Shown: positions 9,609 through 18,915, numbered from the stretch's first letter. The stretch is 64,000 bases of DNA from Novosphingobium sp. PP1Y (GCF_000253255.1 NC_015583.1:1-64000), one strand, 5' to 3'. The notes: a model not told the origin generated them from the sequence alone. Translations and numbers: made by a program.

Positions 9609-9933
9609 ATGGGTATTGCGATTCGCTATAGCATTTTTGCCGCCAGCATCCTGTCTGCCACTGTCGCACAGGCCGATGGCATCGCACCGCGCAAATCCAA
9701 TCCCCACGAAGATGCCGCGCAGGTCGGCGTTCACATGCGTGCGGCGCGCCGGATCGCAGAGGAAGACCTTGCGGCGCACTTTCGCTGGCGCTGCCTGACC
9801 AGCCCGCTCGATCCGCAGATCGTGGCGGGCGTGCAGCACGAGGGCCTGGTCCCGCCGGCAAGGGAGTTCGACAATCTCTATTCGGTCGGCCAGAACGCGG
9901 TGTCGTCCCACGTCATCGATACCGGCGCAGGCC
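9609..9933 (+). pseudogene. 5' fragment of a secreted MBL-fold hydrolase, cut by IS6
   Basis: ATG at 9609 after a GAGGAG site, signal peptide MGIAIRYSIFAASILSATVAQA, then mature N-terminus LVPPAREFDNLYSVGQNAVSSHVIDTGAG. That last stretch is the first strand pair of MBL-fold enzymes and parallels EPTQVFDNLYYFGDSFVGATVLKTSAG in the intact gene at 34980-35963. The frame then enters the IS6 element and ends in IS sequence. The zinc-binding HxHxDH part is missing and is not found on the other side of the IS, so it was deleted. Confidence 0.75.
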
Positions 9934-10749
9934 GGTTCTGTCGCAAACTTTGGCCGGCCGTGCGGCTTGCTCTTTGACTTTGTATTTCAGGCTGCAAGGC
10001 TGTCGAACTGATCTGCGAAGGACGGATTGCGGGCGTCGTTGGCAGGTATCATCTGGCCCTTGCGGATCATGTGAATGAGTTCGATGCCTTCGAGGATGAC
10101 GCCAGCGGTGGCTTGGGACTTGAAACCGAGCATGGGCCGGATGCGGCGCTTGATGCGCCGGTGGTCCTGCTCGATCCGGTTATTCATGTATTGGCTCTGC
10201 CGGACCTTGAGCGGCTCGGCCTTCGACCGAGTTCGCATCCTGACTTCGGCATGGCATGTCCGCGCAGCTTCCAGATTAGTCTGGCTGCCGTCGATGGTCA
10301 GCTGGACGGGCAGGCCGTGGCGCTTGTAGGCCCTTCGGAAGAAGCGCTTCGCATCCCTGAGATTGCGCGTGTTCGAGAACAGGAAATCGACTGTGGCGCC
10401 CGATTTGTCGATCGCCCGGTAAAGGTACATCCACTCGCCCTTCACCTTGATGTAGGTCTCATCGAGGTTCCATTTGCTAGTCACCGACCGCTTGCGAGCG
10501 TTGAACGCGTCCAGCAATTGTGGCGTATAGTGCAGTACCCAGCGGTGGATCGTCGAATGGTCGACCGCCACGCCGCGCTCGGCGATCATTTCCTCGAGAT
10601 CCCGCAGGCTCAACCCGTAGGCCAGGTACCAGCGTACGCACAGCATGATCAGCGAGCCCTCGAAATGGCGACCCTTGAACAACAATCTCTTCCCCGATGC
10701 CGAAACTGCGCCAACTATCTCACATCACGCCAAAGTTTGCGACAGAACC
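9934..10749 (-). mobile_element. IS6-family insertion sequence, intact copy (816 bp)
   Basis: Perfect terminal repeats GGTTCTGTCGCAAACTTTGG lie at both ends, with one transposase between. The flanks do not show an 8-bp duplication: the left flank is an MBL gene and the right flank an IS3 end. This fits recombination or adjacent deletion, typical of IS6-family replicative transposition. A second copy (817 bp when its insertions are removed) lies at 47754-51503. Confidence 0.92.
9987..10685 (-). CDS. IS6-family transposase
   Basis: 232 aa, normal for IS6/IS26-type DDE transposases. It starts LFKGRHFEGSLIMLCVRWYLAYGLSLRDLEEMIAERG (HTH region) and carries the DDE triad in NLDETYIKVKGEW, TIDGSQTNLEA and NNRIEQDHRRIKRR. 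It is the only intact IS6 transposase in the window; the second copy is split by two other elements. Confidence 0.93.
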   Translation of the reverse strand: MLFKGRHFEGSLIMLCVRWYLAYGLSLRDLEEMIAERGVAVDHSTIHRWVLHYTPQLLDAFNARKRSVTSKWNLDETYIKVKGEWMYLYRAIDKSGATVDFLFSNTRNLRDAKRFFRRAYKRHGLPVQLTIDGSQTNLEAARTCHAEVRMRTRSKAEPLKVRQSQYMNNRIEQDHRRIKRRIRPMLGFKSQATAGVILEGIELIHMIRKGQMIPANDARNPSFADQFDSLAA

Positions 10750-10816
10750 ATTGGACTTCCCCATCGTCGTCTCCTGTCCTCAAAATTAGGATAGAAGGCG
10801 TCCAGAAATCTAGGGG
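10750..10816 (-). mobile_element. IS3-family 5' end remnant
   Basis: Read on the minus strand, this matches the left end and first five codons (MGKSN) of the IS3-type element whose orfA begins at 52117 (MGKPN). The match starts at GCCCCTAGATTTCTGG and stops exactly at the IS6 terminus, so the IS6 copy truncated or recombined into this element. Confidence 0.75.
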
Positions 10817-10867
10817 CAGCCCGCCTGTGTGGAGCGATATGTGCCAGAGGCATGCCGATTCAAAACA

Positions 10868-10894
10868 AGCCGCTCCGCAAAGTGCGGAGCGGCT
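10868..10894 (-). terminator. Rho-independent terminator
   Basis: AGCCGCTCCGCA-AAG-TGCGGAGCGGCT is a perfect 12-bp stem. On the minus strand it is followed by TTGTTTTG. It lies about 80 bases beyond the stop of the MBL gene at 10974. Confidence 0.75.
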
Positions 10895-10973
10895 AGGGTG
10901 GAAAACGTAGATCCGCTGAAAGGATAGAAGCTGAACTATTATACCTATTAGGGCCAGATTTTGTGACGTTGGC

Positions 10974-12008
10974 TCAGGGGGCAGGCAGATGGTCTACAAT
11001 AGAGATCATCGAGAGGCGGATCTGATCCACTGCATCCCAGTAACGCGCGACAGCTGCGTTCCCTACGACATATGGGTTACGCTTCTTGGCTGTGCCTCCG
11101 ATGAGATTTCGGACGTGATCCTCGGTCCCGTCGAAACCGGGATGAGTGGAAATGATGCCATCCGCTCCGGCGGCAGCAGCAATTTTCTGAAACCGGCGCA
11201 TTTCTTTGCCGTAGACGCGCAGGCCTGGACCCGCTGAAGATGGCTCAACGTTCAGTGGCAGTCCGAACCCGCCGAAAGCGGCCATGACGTGCTTCTGACC
11301 TCGATCTGTAACCGGGACCACCAGCGAGACCGGACCGGGCGTGTGTCCTGGCGTAACGTAGAGAGTCATAGTCTGACCGCCCAGACTTAGCTTCTGGCCA
11401 TCGGTGACGACCATGTCACGCGCGGGTGGGGGGGCATTCGACCGAACGTTCCGGTACATTAAGTCCCAATCCGCGGCACTTGACAGTACATGAGTTCCGT
11501 ACTTCTGTTGGAAGTATTTCGCACCGCCAAAATGATCCCCATGTCCGTGACTGATGATAATGTATTTCAGGTTGCGCGGATCGAGGCCAAGCTTGGCGTA
11601 GGCGGGTTCGATGATGTTTTTAGCGTCGTCTTCGTTGTTCATCGCGTCATACTGGATAATGCCGTCCTTGGTGACGAAGATCCAAACGTCCACAAACGCG
11701 TTGCCGACCACATATACGCCGTCGAAGACCTTGACTGGACCAACTGCTTCGTATTGCGTCTTTCCCAGCGGCCCGGCCGTGGTGGGATTTGCAGGCAGGA
11801 TTTTGGGATCTGTTTTCTTGGAGTTGCGCAAGAGGTTGAAGAACTCCCCGACCGTCGTTTGTGGCAGGTCCCGTCCGATCAGATGACGTGCCTTTTCGAT
11901 GTGGGCGATGGCGTCCGGCGGAAGCGCCTTCATTTCTTGAGCCACAGCCGAGACCGTGCTCCAAGCGAAAGCGAGAGCTGGCAACATAGTCATTGCGATC
12001 TTACGCAT
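10974..12008 (-). CDS. Secreted metallo-beta-lactamase-fold hydrolase
   Basis: 344 aa with signal peptide MRKIAMTMLPALAFAWSTVSAVAQ. Zinc-binding motif IISHGHGDHFGG (HxHxDH) near residue 150, second His in VTPGHTPGPVSLV, further His in ISTHPGFDGTEDH. The layout recalls subclass B3-like MBL proteins, a family that includes lactonases, sulfatases and many uncharacterised hydrolases. The gene is followed by a terminator and preceded by the MFS/dehydrogenase genes on the same strand. It differs from the MBL enzyme at 34980 in its long N-terminal region (about 90 residues before the first MBL strand). Beta-lactam hydrolysis is not implied by the context. Confidence 0.85.
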   Translation of the reverse strand: MRKIAMTMLPALAFAWSTVSAVAQEMKALPPDAIAHIEKARHLIGRDLPQTTVGEFFNLLRNSKKTDPKILPANPTTAGPLGKTQYEAVGPVKVFDGVYVVGNAFVDVWIFVTKDGIIQYDAMNNEDDAKNIIEPAYAKLGLDPRNLKYIIISHGHGDHFGGAKYFQQKYGTHVLSSAADWDLMYRNVRSNAPPPARDMVVTDGQKLSLGGQTMTLYVTPGHTPGPVSLVVPVTDRGQKHVMAAFGGFGLPLNVEPSSAGPGLRVYGKEMRRFQKIAAAAGADGIISTHPGFDGTEDHVRNLIGGTAKKRNPYVVGNAAVARYWDAVDQIRLSMISIVDHLPAP

Positions 12009-12156
12009 AAGGCATGGTTCTCCCAGATTTAACGGCCGCCGAAGTGGCTGCCGCCATTAGTGCCAAGGCGGGGGTGGTGCAGGGCATCCCCAACCTGTTG
12101 TCTAACCCCTTGCGGCGATCGGTTACCGCGCAGAGAAGTTGACTCGATCGGCTCTT

Positions 12157-13455
12157 TTAGCGAGCATCCTGACCCTGCTCGCCGTCAATATGGCTTGGAG
12201 TCTGGAGCAAGAGCGCGACCGTCAAGCCGGCGAGAGCGATAATGGCAAGAAGACCGAGGCCCCAAGAATAGCTTCCGGTGGTTTGTTTTACCCAACCGAT
12301 AGCATATGGACCGACGAAGCCACCGAGGTTGCCAATCGAATTGATCATCGCGATGCCGCCGGCTGCGGCGCTCCCAGTTAGGAACATGGATGGGAGGGGC
12401 CAGAACGGCACTTTACCGCCGTAGGTGCCCGCCGTTGCCAACGCAATGAGGACGATCGCGACATAACTCGGTCCGACCAGCCCAGCGCCGGCCATGCCTA
12501 GTGCCGTCATTCCCAAAGCGAAGGCTGTGAGTTGCAGCCGGTATTGCCGCAGTCTGTCCGATACCACGCCAAAGACGAAGATTCCCAACGCTCCGATAAT
12601 AAAAGGGATCGACGACAAATAATTGGCATCAGTAGCACTACTGCCCATACCTTTGATGATTTGGGGAAGGAAATAGGATACGCCATAACTGCTGGCGGTG
12701 TTCGCGAAATAGATGAAAGCAAGTGCTATCGTTCGCCTGTCCGCCAGGGCTTGCAGAAGGCCCATTGAGGAATGCGCGGTTTCGATTCGCTTCCTCTCCG
12801 CCGCAAGAGCGCCGGTCAGCCATTCCTTTTGCTCAGGCTCCAGCCAAGTGGCTTTGCCAGGGTGATCGGGAAGAGTGATAAGCACAACAAATGCAAGTAA
12901 AACCGTGGGTAGGCCTTCGAGAATGAAGAGCCAGCGCCAATCGGCAAGGCCGAGCACGCCACCCATATTCTGCAAGATCAAGTTGGAAATCGGGCCTGCG
13001 ATGGCCAAGGAAAGCGGGATCGCGATCATGAACCAAGCCATGATGCGTGCTCTAACGTAGGACGGGAACCAGTAGGTGATGTAAAGAATGACGCCGGGGA
13101 AAAATCCCGCTTCGGCGGCGCCTAGGAGCAGGCGCAGAGCGATGAAGCTGCTCACGCCGTTCACCAAGGCCATGCACATCGAGAGCGCACCCCAGGTGAT
13201 CATGATGCGCGCGATCCATCTCCGTGCTCCCACTCTTACCAGCATCAGGTTACTGGGAATCTCGCATACGAAATAACTGATAAAGAACAGTCCCGCGCCA
13301 AGGCCAAATATAGTCGACGACAGGCCGAGGTCGCCCTGCATGGACAACGCAAATCCGATGTTAACCCGATTGATGTAGGCGAAAAAATACGAGGCGAAAA
13401 GAAGTGGCAGCAACCGCCACATAACTTTTCGAATGGTAGAAGATTCAATATCCAC
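12157..13455 (-). CDS. MFS transporter, anion:cation symporter (ACS) type
   Basis: 432 aa from the GTG at 13455, chosen because AAGGAG lies 7 bases before it; an ATG at 13476 in frame has no such site. Twelve hydrophobic segments are evident. The opening VMWRLLPLLFASYFFAYINRVNIGFA and the DRLRQYRLQL loop after TM7 match the ACS family, which imports organic acids such as phthalate, sugar acids and tartrate. It lies between the dehydrogenase and the MBL gene, all leftward, and probably imports an acid for this block. Confidence 0.85.
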   Translation of the reverse strand: MDIESSTIRKVMWRLLPLLFASYFFAYINRVNIGFALSMQGDLGLSSTIFGLGAGLFFISYFVCEIPSNLMLVRVGARRWIARIMITWGALSMCMALVNGVSSFIALRLLLGAAEAGFFPGVILYITYWFPSYVRARIMAWFMIAIPLSLAIAGPISNLILQNMGGVLGLADWRWLFILEGLPTVLLAFVVLITLPDHPGKATWLEPEQKEWLTGALAAERKRIETAHSSMGLLQALADRRTIALAFIYFANTASSYGVSYFLPQIIKGMGSSATDANYLSSIPFIIGALGIFVFGVVSDRLRQYRLQLTAFALGMTALGMAGAGLVGPSYVAIVLIALATAGTYGGKVPFWPLPSMFLTGSAAAGGIAMINSIGNLGGFVGPYAIGWVKQTTGSYSWGLGLLAIIALAGLTVALLLQTPSHIDGEQGQDAR

Positions 13456-13543
13456 CAGTTTACTCCTTGGGAGCATAATTTACAAATGAAAGCTAATATT
13501 TTGCGGGGATAGCGACAATAAGTTGAAATCTTTCTTCACAAAA

Positions 13544-14431
13544 TTATTTATCTCGCCGCACTTTTATGCCGAGTAATTTTTCAAATACGAGAATCATTGC
13601 GCCTTTGTCTTTGCTTCCATGACCTTCTCGCAGCGCAGTCTGGTAGACTGCTGTCATGGCACTGATCACCGGCATGGGAATGTTGTGATCAGCACTGATC
13701 TTATGGGCACTTATAATGTCTTTGTAGGCACCTTTTAGGGTGTACGAAGTGTCAAATATTTCATCTAGGATGTGGGGTAGAAAATATTCACTGGCATAGC
13801 TTCTGCCAGTTCCTGTATTTATTACTTCTACAATCTGAACGGGGTCTAGGCCTATTTTTACGGCCATAGGCACAACCTCTGCGAGCGCAGCAATGTTAGT
13901 ATCATAGACTAATTGGTTGGTCATCTTCATGAGCTGGCCGTTGCCGACCTTACCCATGTGCAATACTTTCGTGCCGATACGTTCCAAATAGGGCTTGGCT
14001 TTCTCGAACAGATCCTTTTCGCCGCCAGCCATGATCGTGAGGGTGCCTTCGTTCGCGCGCTTCTCCATCCCGGATACAGGTGCGTCGAGAAAGTTGATTT
14101 GCATGTCGGCCAATCGGGCTGCGACTTCCAGCGCATCTTGATAAACCACGGTAGACAGATCGACTATAAGGGTGCCCGGGCGGACAGTGGCTGCCAAACC
14201 CCCTGATCCAAACAGGATATCCTTCACGATTTCGCCATCAGGTACGCAGATAAAGATTATATCGCTATCGCGACAGATTGTTACGTCTGTCGAGGCTGCG
14301 ATTCCTTTGGTCGTAAACTCTTCGAATACCTCTGTATTCTGTGAGCTCACTGTCAACGTGTCGGTCGGACGGTACAAATGGTGTGCAATGGGGCGCCCCA
14401 TGGTGCCAAGACCGATAACGCCGAGCTTCAT
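13544..14431 (-). CDS. NAD(P)-dependent beta-hydroxyacid dehydrogenase
   Basis: 295 aa from the ATG at 14431, with AAGGG seven bases upstream. N-terminal Rossmann motif LGVIGLGTMGRPIAHHL (GxGxxG), substrate-binding signature FLDAPVSGMEKRANEGTLTIMAGG, catalytic Lys in GNGQLMKMTNQLVYDTNIAALAE. This is the 3-hydroxyisobutyrate dehydrogenase / tartronate semialdehyde reductase (GarR/GlxR) superfamily. Presumed reaction: reversible oxidation of a short 3-hydroxyacid to the semialdehyde. With the ACS transporter and the nearby IlvD dehydratase, sugar-acid or small hydroxyacid catabolism is a reasonable inference. Confidence 0.88.
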   Translation of the reverse strand: MKLGVIGLGTMGRPIAHHLYRPTDTLTVSSQNTEVFEEFTTKGIAASTDVTICRDSDIIFICVPDGEIVKDILFGSGGLAATVRPGTLIVDLSTVVYQDALEVAARLADMQINFLDAPVSGMEKRANEGTLTIMAGGEKDLFEKAKPYLERIGTKVLHMGKVGNGQLMKMTNQLVYDTNIAALAEVVPMAVKIGLDPVQIVEVINTGTGRSYASEYFLPHILDEIFDTSYTLKGAYKDIISAHKISADHNIPMPVISAMTAVYQTALREGHGSKDKGAMILVFEKLLGIKVRRDK

Positions 14432-14733
14432 CTGCAAACCCTTTCTGAAAATTGAAACGCCGCATCTCTTTTGGTTATTGGTTCAGTCGGGCCCAATGCG
14501 TCCTGAGCCGATTCTCCCAGTATCTCTGAAACCAGTTCACTGCTTCGTTGCCGACTATCAGCCGATAAAGTTGTCTATCCGTGCGGTAAGGAAGCTTCGT
14601 AAGTGAGGAAACCGTTCCCCTGTAGGTCCGGGCTTATTCCTTAACGTGACAGCGTCACCATCGGCCACTTCCATTTCCATTCCCGCAGGGCAGTCCTACC
14701 ATTAGGCCTTGTCTGGGAGCGGGCCAAGATATT

Positions 14734-14874
14734 CTAATCTGAGGCGCCGGCGGGGAAGAGCGCGCAATTCCTTTGCTTCGGCGTCGTCATTCGGTCTTGA
14801 CCAAAATCTGGAACCTGACCGGCAGGGGCTACGCCGGTTGCTTCCATGAGCATTCCCGGCAGGGGCGTCATCAT
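14734..14874 (-). CDS. Small unassigned reading frame, possibly a truncated gene
   Basis: 46 codons on the minus strand starting MMTPLPGMLMEATGVAPAGQVPDFGQ, with AAAGGA about ten bases before the ATG and placed just after the TBDR stop. The site and the position support a real start, perhaps of a gene now cut short. I do not recognise the family. The rest of 14432-14902 shows no gene. Confidence 0.25.
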   Translation of the reverse strand: MMTPLPGMLMEATGVAPAGQVPDFGQDRMTTPKQRNCALFPAGASD

Positions 14875-14902
14875 GATTGTAGTCCTTTCACGGCTGTCGT
14901 CA

Positions 14903-17758
14903 TCAAATTTTGAAACGCACGCCGGCGCGGAAATATCGCCCGACAACGTCAAACAAAGAGGGGTTGAAGCTGGGCGCCAAAAAATTCTGCGAGGCGACGA
15001 TCGGTGGCGACTTGTCAAATAGGTTCGACACTCGGAAATAGACTTCTAGACCTCCGCGGGTCGGAATCTTGTAGTTGATGCCCGCGTCTACATAGGACGC
15101 TCCAGCTACATAGTTATTGTCTACAGTAAGCGGGCCGGCCGCATTGTCGTAGAACGATGTCGAAAGCACACCCGAACTGATTAATCGCCAGGTAGCCGAC
15201 AGGGTGACGCGATTTTGGTTGTAGAGGGCCGAAACGTTCCAGCGCCACCGCGGAGTCGAGCCTCTGTTTTCGCCGGCCGCGTCGTGGCGGCTGCCAACTC
15301 CGTCATCGGTAACGTTCTTGAGAACCCGTGTTCCAAGAGCGCGAAGGGAGAGGTTAGCATCCCAACCCGGCACCCAGTCGGCCAAATTCTTGCGATAACC
15401 AAGTTCGATATCGTAGCCTTTGAGCTCTAGCGACGCGAGGTTAACCGGACCCGTGATTGTGCTGACGATCGCATCGTTGCGCAAAACACCGCCGACCACG
15501 CCAGTGCCACGGGTGACTAACGCGCAATAGTCCGGCCGCACGCCTGCTTCGCAAAGATTAACGATATTCTGGGTGCCCGGGCTGGCAATGGCGTCGCGCA
15601 CCTTGATATTGTAGTAATCCACCGAAGCGCTAAAACCGCGCAGCCAACTGGGTTGGTAGACCGCGCCTACACCCCACGAACTGGCCCCCTCGGGCTTGAG
15701 ATTGGGGTTGCCGACGTTCGAGTTGGGGATGCTGACTGACGCGTTGCTATAGCGCGGGTCGAGGATGGGAGCTGTGTTGACGCTTCCGCCCGAGTAAAGG
15801 TCATTCAGGCCGGGGGCGCGAATATCACGCGAGCGTGTTGCTCGGATAAGAACATCGGGGATCGGCCTGTAGTTGACGCCCACCTTCCAGGTAGTGACGA
15901 TACCCGAGCTAGAATAGTCGGTCCGGCGGACCGCAGCGTTCAGCTCGAGCGAATGAGCTAGGACGAAATCCTTGGCCAGGGGCACGACCGCTTCGCCGAA
16001 CAGTTCTTTCACGTTATATGAGCCGTTGGTGGGCTTGTAGTTGCCCGCGAACCACCCGCTGGCAAGCGAGACGTTGTCAACGTAAGAGGTGGCGACATCC
16101 TCCTTGCGCCAACCCGCCCCGACCGTGGCCGAAATTGGCCCCGCCCAGAGATCGGCGATATCGCCCGATAGCGATGCTTCCGCGACCTGTTGGGTCAGTT
16201 GCATCCGTGTTGCAGCGGTTCCGGTGATATAAGCCAGCGCCTGTGGGCTGGCGACGCCGACACCAAAAGGATTAAGCGGTACGCAATTCGGGAATGTGGC
16301 GACGTTCCGGCACACGATCCCTCCGTTGGATGCGAAGACCGCATCGATCGCGCGCGTGTAGTTGGACTTGTTGATGACGTTGTTAAGCTTGATGTCGAGA
16401 TCGCTGCGGCCGAACTGATAATAGACGTCCCATTTCCAGTTGTTGCCCAAACTTCCGTTCAAGCCGATGGTCGCCTGCTTGGAACGACGCTTGTTGTCCT
16501 GCTGCGCGCCGCCGATGTCCTCCACGTTGGTCCCGAAACCAAAGCTAGTCACGTTGTTCAGCGTCATCGCATCTACAATGCTCTGCGGGAGGTAAGCGTT
16601 AGTTTTCTGGATCGTCAGCGTGCCGAACTTACGCTGGTTGGCGCCCTTACCGCGACCGCGCGAATAGCCATAAAGGAACTGGGCAAACAGTGAGATCCGG
16701 TCATTGATTTCATAATCGGCGCGGCCAAGAAAATTCGCAAAATCGACTTGGGAAACCAATTGGCTTTCTGTGCCGCTGTCTTCAAACTGGCCGCCGGCCA
16801 TGAGCGAACCGGCGATGTAGCTGCCGTAAGAAAACGGCAAAAGTTGGCCCCCGACGCCGAACTGAGTGCCCTTGAGCGGACCGCTGGTGATCAGGCCCCC
16901 TGGAGCTGCCAAAGAATGATTTACGTTGTTGAAAGTCAGGAGCGCGGGCACGTTGGGCGTAGCCGTTCGGCTGACGAAGGCGGAATTGGGCAGCAAGCGT
17001 GTGCCCGTGTACCACGACCGTTTGGAGGTATCGAGATGGTCGATTCCATCCGTTTTCTGCCATTCGCCGCTCAATAGCACATGAAGGCGGTTATTGAGGA
17101 AGCGCCCGCCGTAGGTCAGCGCCAGGCCACGCGAAGCATTGTCGTTGCGCGACGAGATGCCGCCGTTCATCTCGCCTTTGAGACCGGTGAATTCTTTGTC
17201 GAGCACGAAGTTGACGACGCCAGCCACGGCGTCCGAGCCGTAGGCTGCCGAAGCCCCTCCGGTAACCACGTCGATGCGCGTTACGGCCTGGCCGGGGATG
17301 TTGTTGGCGTCCGTTACGCCGCTGGCAACAGTCGGAACCACGCGCCGGCCGTCGATCAGCACTAGGGCCCGCTGCCCGCCCAGTCCGCGCAGGTTAAGGA
17401 TGTTTTGGCCGGAAGCGCCTTGGCTAGTCCCGCCGTTTCCTGTCGAAGGGGTGGCACTACCTTGCAATTGAGGCAACTGGTTCGCCACATCGGCGATATT
17501 GGGTAGGGCGGTGGCCCGGATATCTTCTTGGGAGAAAACGGTTGTGGGTGTTGGTGCCGTGAAGCCGTTGCGCACGATGCGAGAGCCCGTGACGATGAGT
17601 TCCACTGGCTCAATCGGTGCCGATTCCTGGTCGGTGTCGGCAGATTTCATATCGCTTTCTGAGGCGGATTGCGCATTGGCGTGGCTCGACAAAGAGAGTG
17701 CCAAGGCCAACACTACGAAGCTTGCTCCCATCCATGCGGTATTCTTGCGGCCAGTCAT
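14903..17758 (-). CDS. TonB-dependent receptor
   Basis: 951 aa from the ATG at 17758; AGAGGGG lies nine bases before it, whereas the ATG at 17764 would abut the site. Signal peptide ends SLSSHANAQ. Plug: VELIVTGSRIVRNGFTAPTPTTVFSQEDI, NLRGLGGQRALVLIDGRRVVPT, RIDVVTGGASAAYGSDAVAGVVNFV. The barrel ends DVVGRYFRAGVRFKI. This NGFTAPTPT subgroup differs from the TSIRGV subgroup in the hydrolase operons and is shared with the two receptor fragments at 23567 and 39188. It sits between the IlvD/SDR genes (divergent, across a LysR gene) and the dehydrogenase/MFS genes, so it probably imports the substrate of that pathway. Confidence 0.92.
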   Translation of the reverse strand: MTGRKNTAWMGASFVVLALALSLSSHANAQSASESDMKSADTDQESAPIEPVELIVTGSRIVRNGFTAPTPTTVFSQEDIRATALPNIADVANQLPQLQGSATPSTGNGGTSQGASGQNILNLRGLGGQRALVLIDGRRVVPTVASGVTDANNIPGQAVTRIDVVTGGASAAYGSDAVAGVVNFVLDKEFTGLKGEMNGGISSRNDNASRGLALTYGGRFLNNRLHVLLSGEWQKTDGIDHLDTSKRSWYTGTRLLPNSAFVSRTATPNVPALLTFNNVNHSLAAPGGLITSGPLKGTQFGVGGQLLPFSYGSYIAGSLMAGGQFEDSGTESQLVSQVDFANFLGRADYEINDRISLFAQFLYGYSRGRGKGANQRKFGTLTIQKTNAYLPQSIVDAMTLNNVTSFGFGTNVEDIGGAQQDNKRRSKQATIGLNGSLGNNWKWDVYYQFGRSDLDIKLNNVINKSNYTRAIDAVFASNGGIVCRNVATFPNCVPLNPFGVGVASPQALAYITGTAATRMQLTQQVAEASLSGDIADLWAGPISATVGAGWRKEDVATSYVDNVSLASGWFAGNYKPTNGSYNVKELFGEAVVPLAKDFVLAHSLELNAAVRRTDYSSSGIVTTWKVGVNYRPIPDVLIRATRSRDIRAPGLNDLYSGGSVNTAPILDPRYSNASVSIPNSNVGNPNLKPEGASSWGVGAVYQPSWLRGFSASVDYYNIKVRDAIASPGTQNIVNLCEAGVRPDYCALVTRGTGVVGGVLRNDAIVSTITGPVNLASLELKGYDIELGYRKNLADWVPGWDANLSLRALGTRVLKNVTDDGVGSRHDAAGENRGSTPRWRWNVSALYNQNRVTLSATWRLISSGVLSTSFYDNAAGPLTVDNNYVAGASYVDAGINYKIPTRGGLEVYFRVSNLFDKSPPIVASQNFLAPSFNPSLFDVVGRYFRAGVRFKI

Positions 17759-17963
17759 TGACATCCCCTCTGATGCGATTGGCGGCTTTTTTTTTGGGGT
17801 CCTTCCCTGCAACCGATCCATTCTCGGCGTCAGGGTGAACTTACATGCCGCTCGGCGGGCATAGCTGCACAGCCTCACTCATTAAGGCAATTCGATATTT
17901 CCTATCTCATTTATAGCGAAACCTGATGTCGACACCCCGCCTCGCCCAAGCAATTCTTGCTCC

Positions 17964-18851
17964 TCACACAATCCCGTTCGACAGAAGGAATTCGTAGAAG
18001 TTAGACGCGGCGGGGGATTTGGATGCGCCGCGTTTCTTGACAAGATCCATGCGTCGGACAAATGCCGGATGGTCGACTTTGCGGGCGGCGAGCTGCGAAT
18101 CTTCCAAAGGGACGCAAAGGGCGGGAAGAATGGCGATGCCGAGTCCGGCTCGGGCCAATTCGATTGCGGAGTGCATATATGTCACTTCAACCGACGGCTC
18201 GGTTAAGCGGCCCATTTGCAGAAACACCCCATCTACAATCTTGCGAACATGGGATCTCGGATCGAGCAGGATCAAGGGGTATTCGGCCAAGGCCTCTATC
18301 GTGAGTTCCGCTACGCCCTCCAAAGGATGGTGTCGTGGAAAGATCGCGTGCATGTGATCAACAATTAACGGAGTGCACTCGAGATCATTCGCATCGTTTG
18401 CCCCATCAACGATCCCGAAATCAACTTCTTCCTGTCGGATTAGCGTGAGAACTTTCTGGGCAGTTGTATCGTGGATCAGGAAGGTGACATCGGTGTGTAG
18501 CCTGCGGTAGTCAGCGATTCGCTGCGGGAGGAAATAGGCCGCGACTGAGGGAAAGCATCCAACCCGAACCTTTCCTCGCAAGGACCCGTCAGCACGTTGT
18601 GGAGCCAATGCAAGTTCAAGCTCCTCAAGGAGTCTTGTGAGCACCGGAAAAAGATCTCGACCAGCGGGAGTCAGCGTCACCTGATGGGTTGACCTGTCGA
18701 GCAGCTTTGTTCCGACCTGTTCTTCCACCCGCTGAATCTGGACCGTGAGGGCAGGCTGCGAAATGTTCAACACCGCAGCGGCCCTCGTGAAGCTACCGAG
18801 CCTCGCGACGGTTACAAAGGCGCTCAACTGGCGCAAGCTGAGACCAATCAC
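17964..18851 (-). CDS. LysR-family transcriptional regulator
   Basis: 295 aa starting with GTG at 18851 (AGAGGG about 7 bases upstream). N-terminal winged HTH LRQLSAFVTVARLGSFTRAAAVLNISQPALTVQIQRVEEQVG; the rest is the periplasmic-binding-like effector domain (GLGIAILPALCVPL). It is divergent from the IlvD dehydratase with 138 bases between. By the usual LysR logic it should control that gene and itself, sensing a pathway intermediate. The palindrome at 18883-18915 is the obvious candidate site. Confidence 0.9.
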   Translation of the reverse strand: MIGLSLRQLSAFVTVARLGSFTRAAAVLNISQPALTVQIQRVEEQVGTKLLDRSTHQVTLTPAGRDLFPVLTRLLEELELALAPQRADGSLRGKVRVGCFPSVAAYFLPQRIADYRRLHTDVTFLIHDTTAQKVLTLIRQEEVDFGIVDGANDANDLECTPLIVDHMHAIFPRHHPLEGVAELTIEALAEYPLILLDPRSHVRKIVDGVFLQMGRLTEPSVEVTYMHSAIELARAGLGIAILPALCVPLEDSQLAARKVDHPAFVRRMDLVKKRGASKSPAASNFYEFLLSNGIV

Positions 18852-18882
18852 ATCTAAACCCTCTCTGACAGCCCGGCGTGCT

Positions 18883-18915
18883 ATAATGAGATCGGAATTC
18901 GCCGATAGTCATTAT
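18883..18915. promoter_or_regulatory. Long imperfect palindrome between lysR and the dehydratase gene
   Basis: Outer arms ATAATGA (18883-18889) and TCATTAT (18909-18915), inner arms ATCGG and CCGAT, centre AATTC. The arms are offset by one base. It sits in the middle of a divergent promoter region, as LysR operators usually do, though the half-sites are longer than the T-N11-A minimum. Confidence 0.55.

Noticed and set aside
10974..12008. Reading the MBL-fold genes as beta-lactam resistance genes
   Set aside because: The zinc motif is shared by many secreted hydrolases; the context is catabolic and nothing specific to beta-lactamases could be verified.
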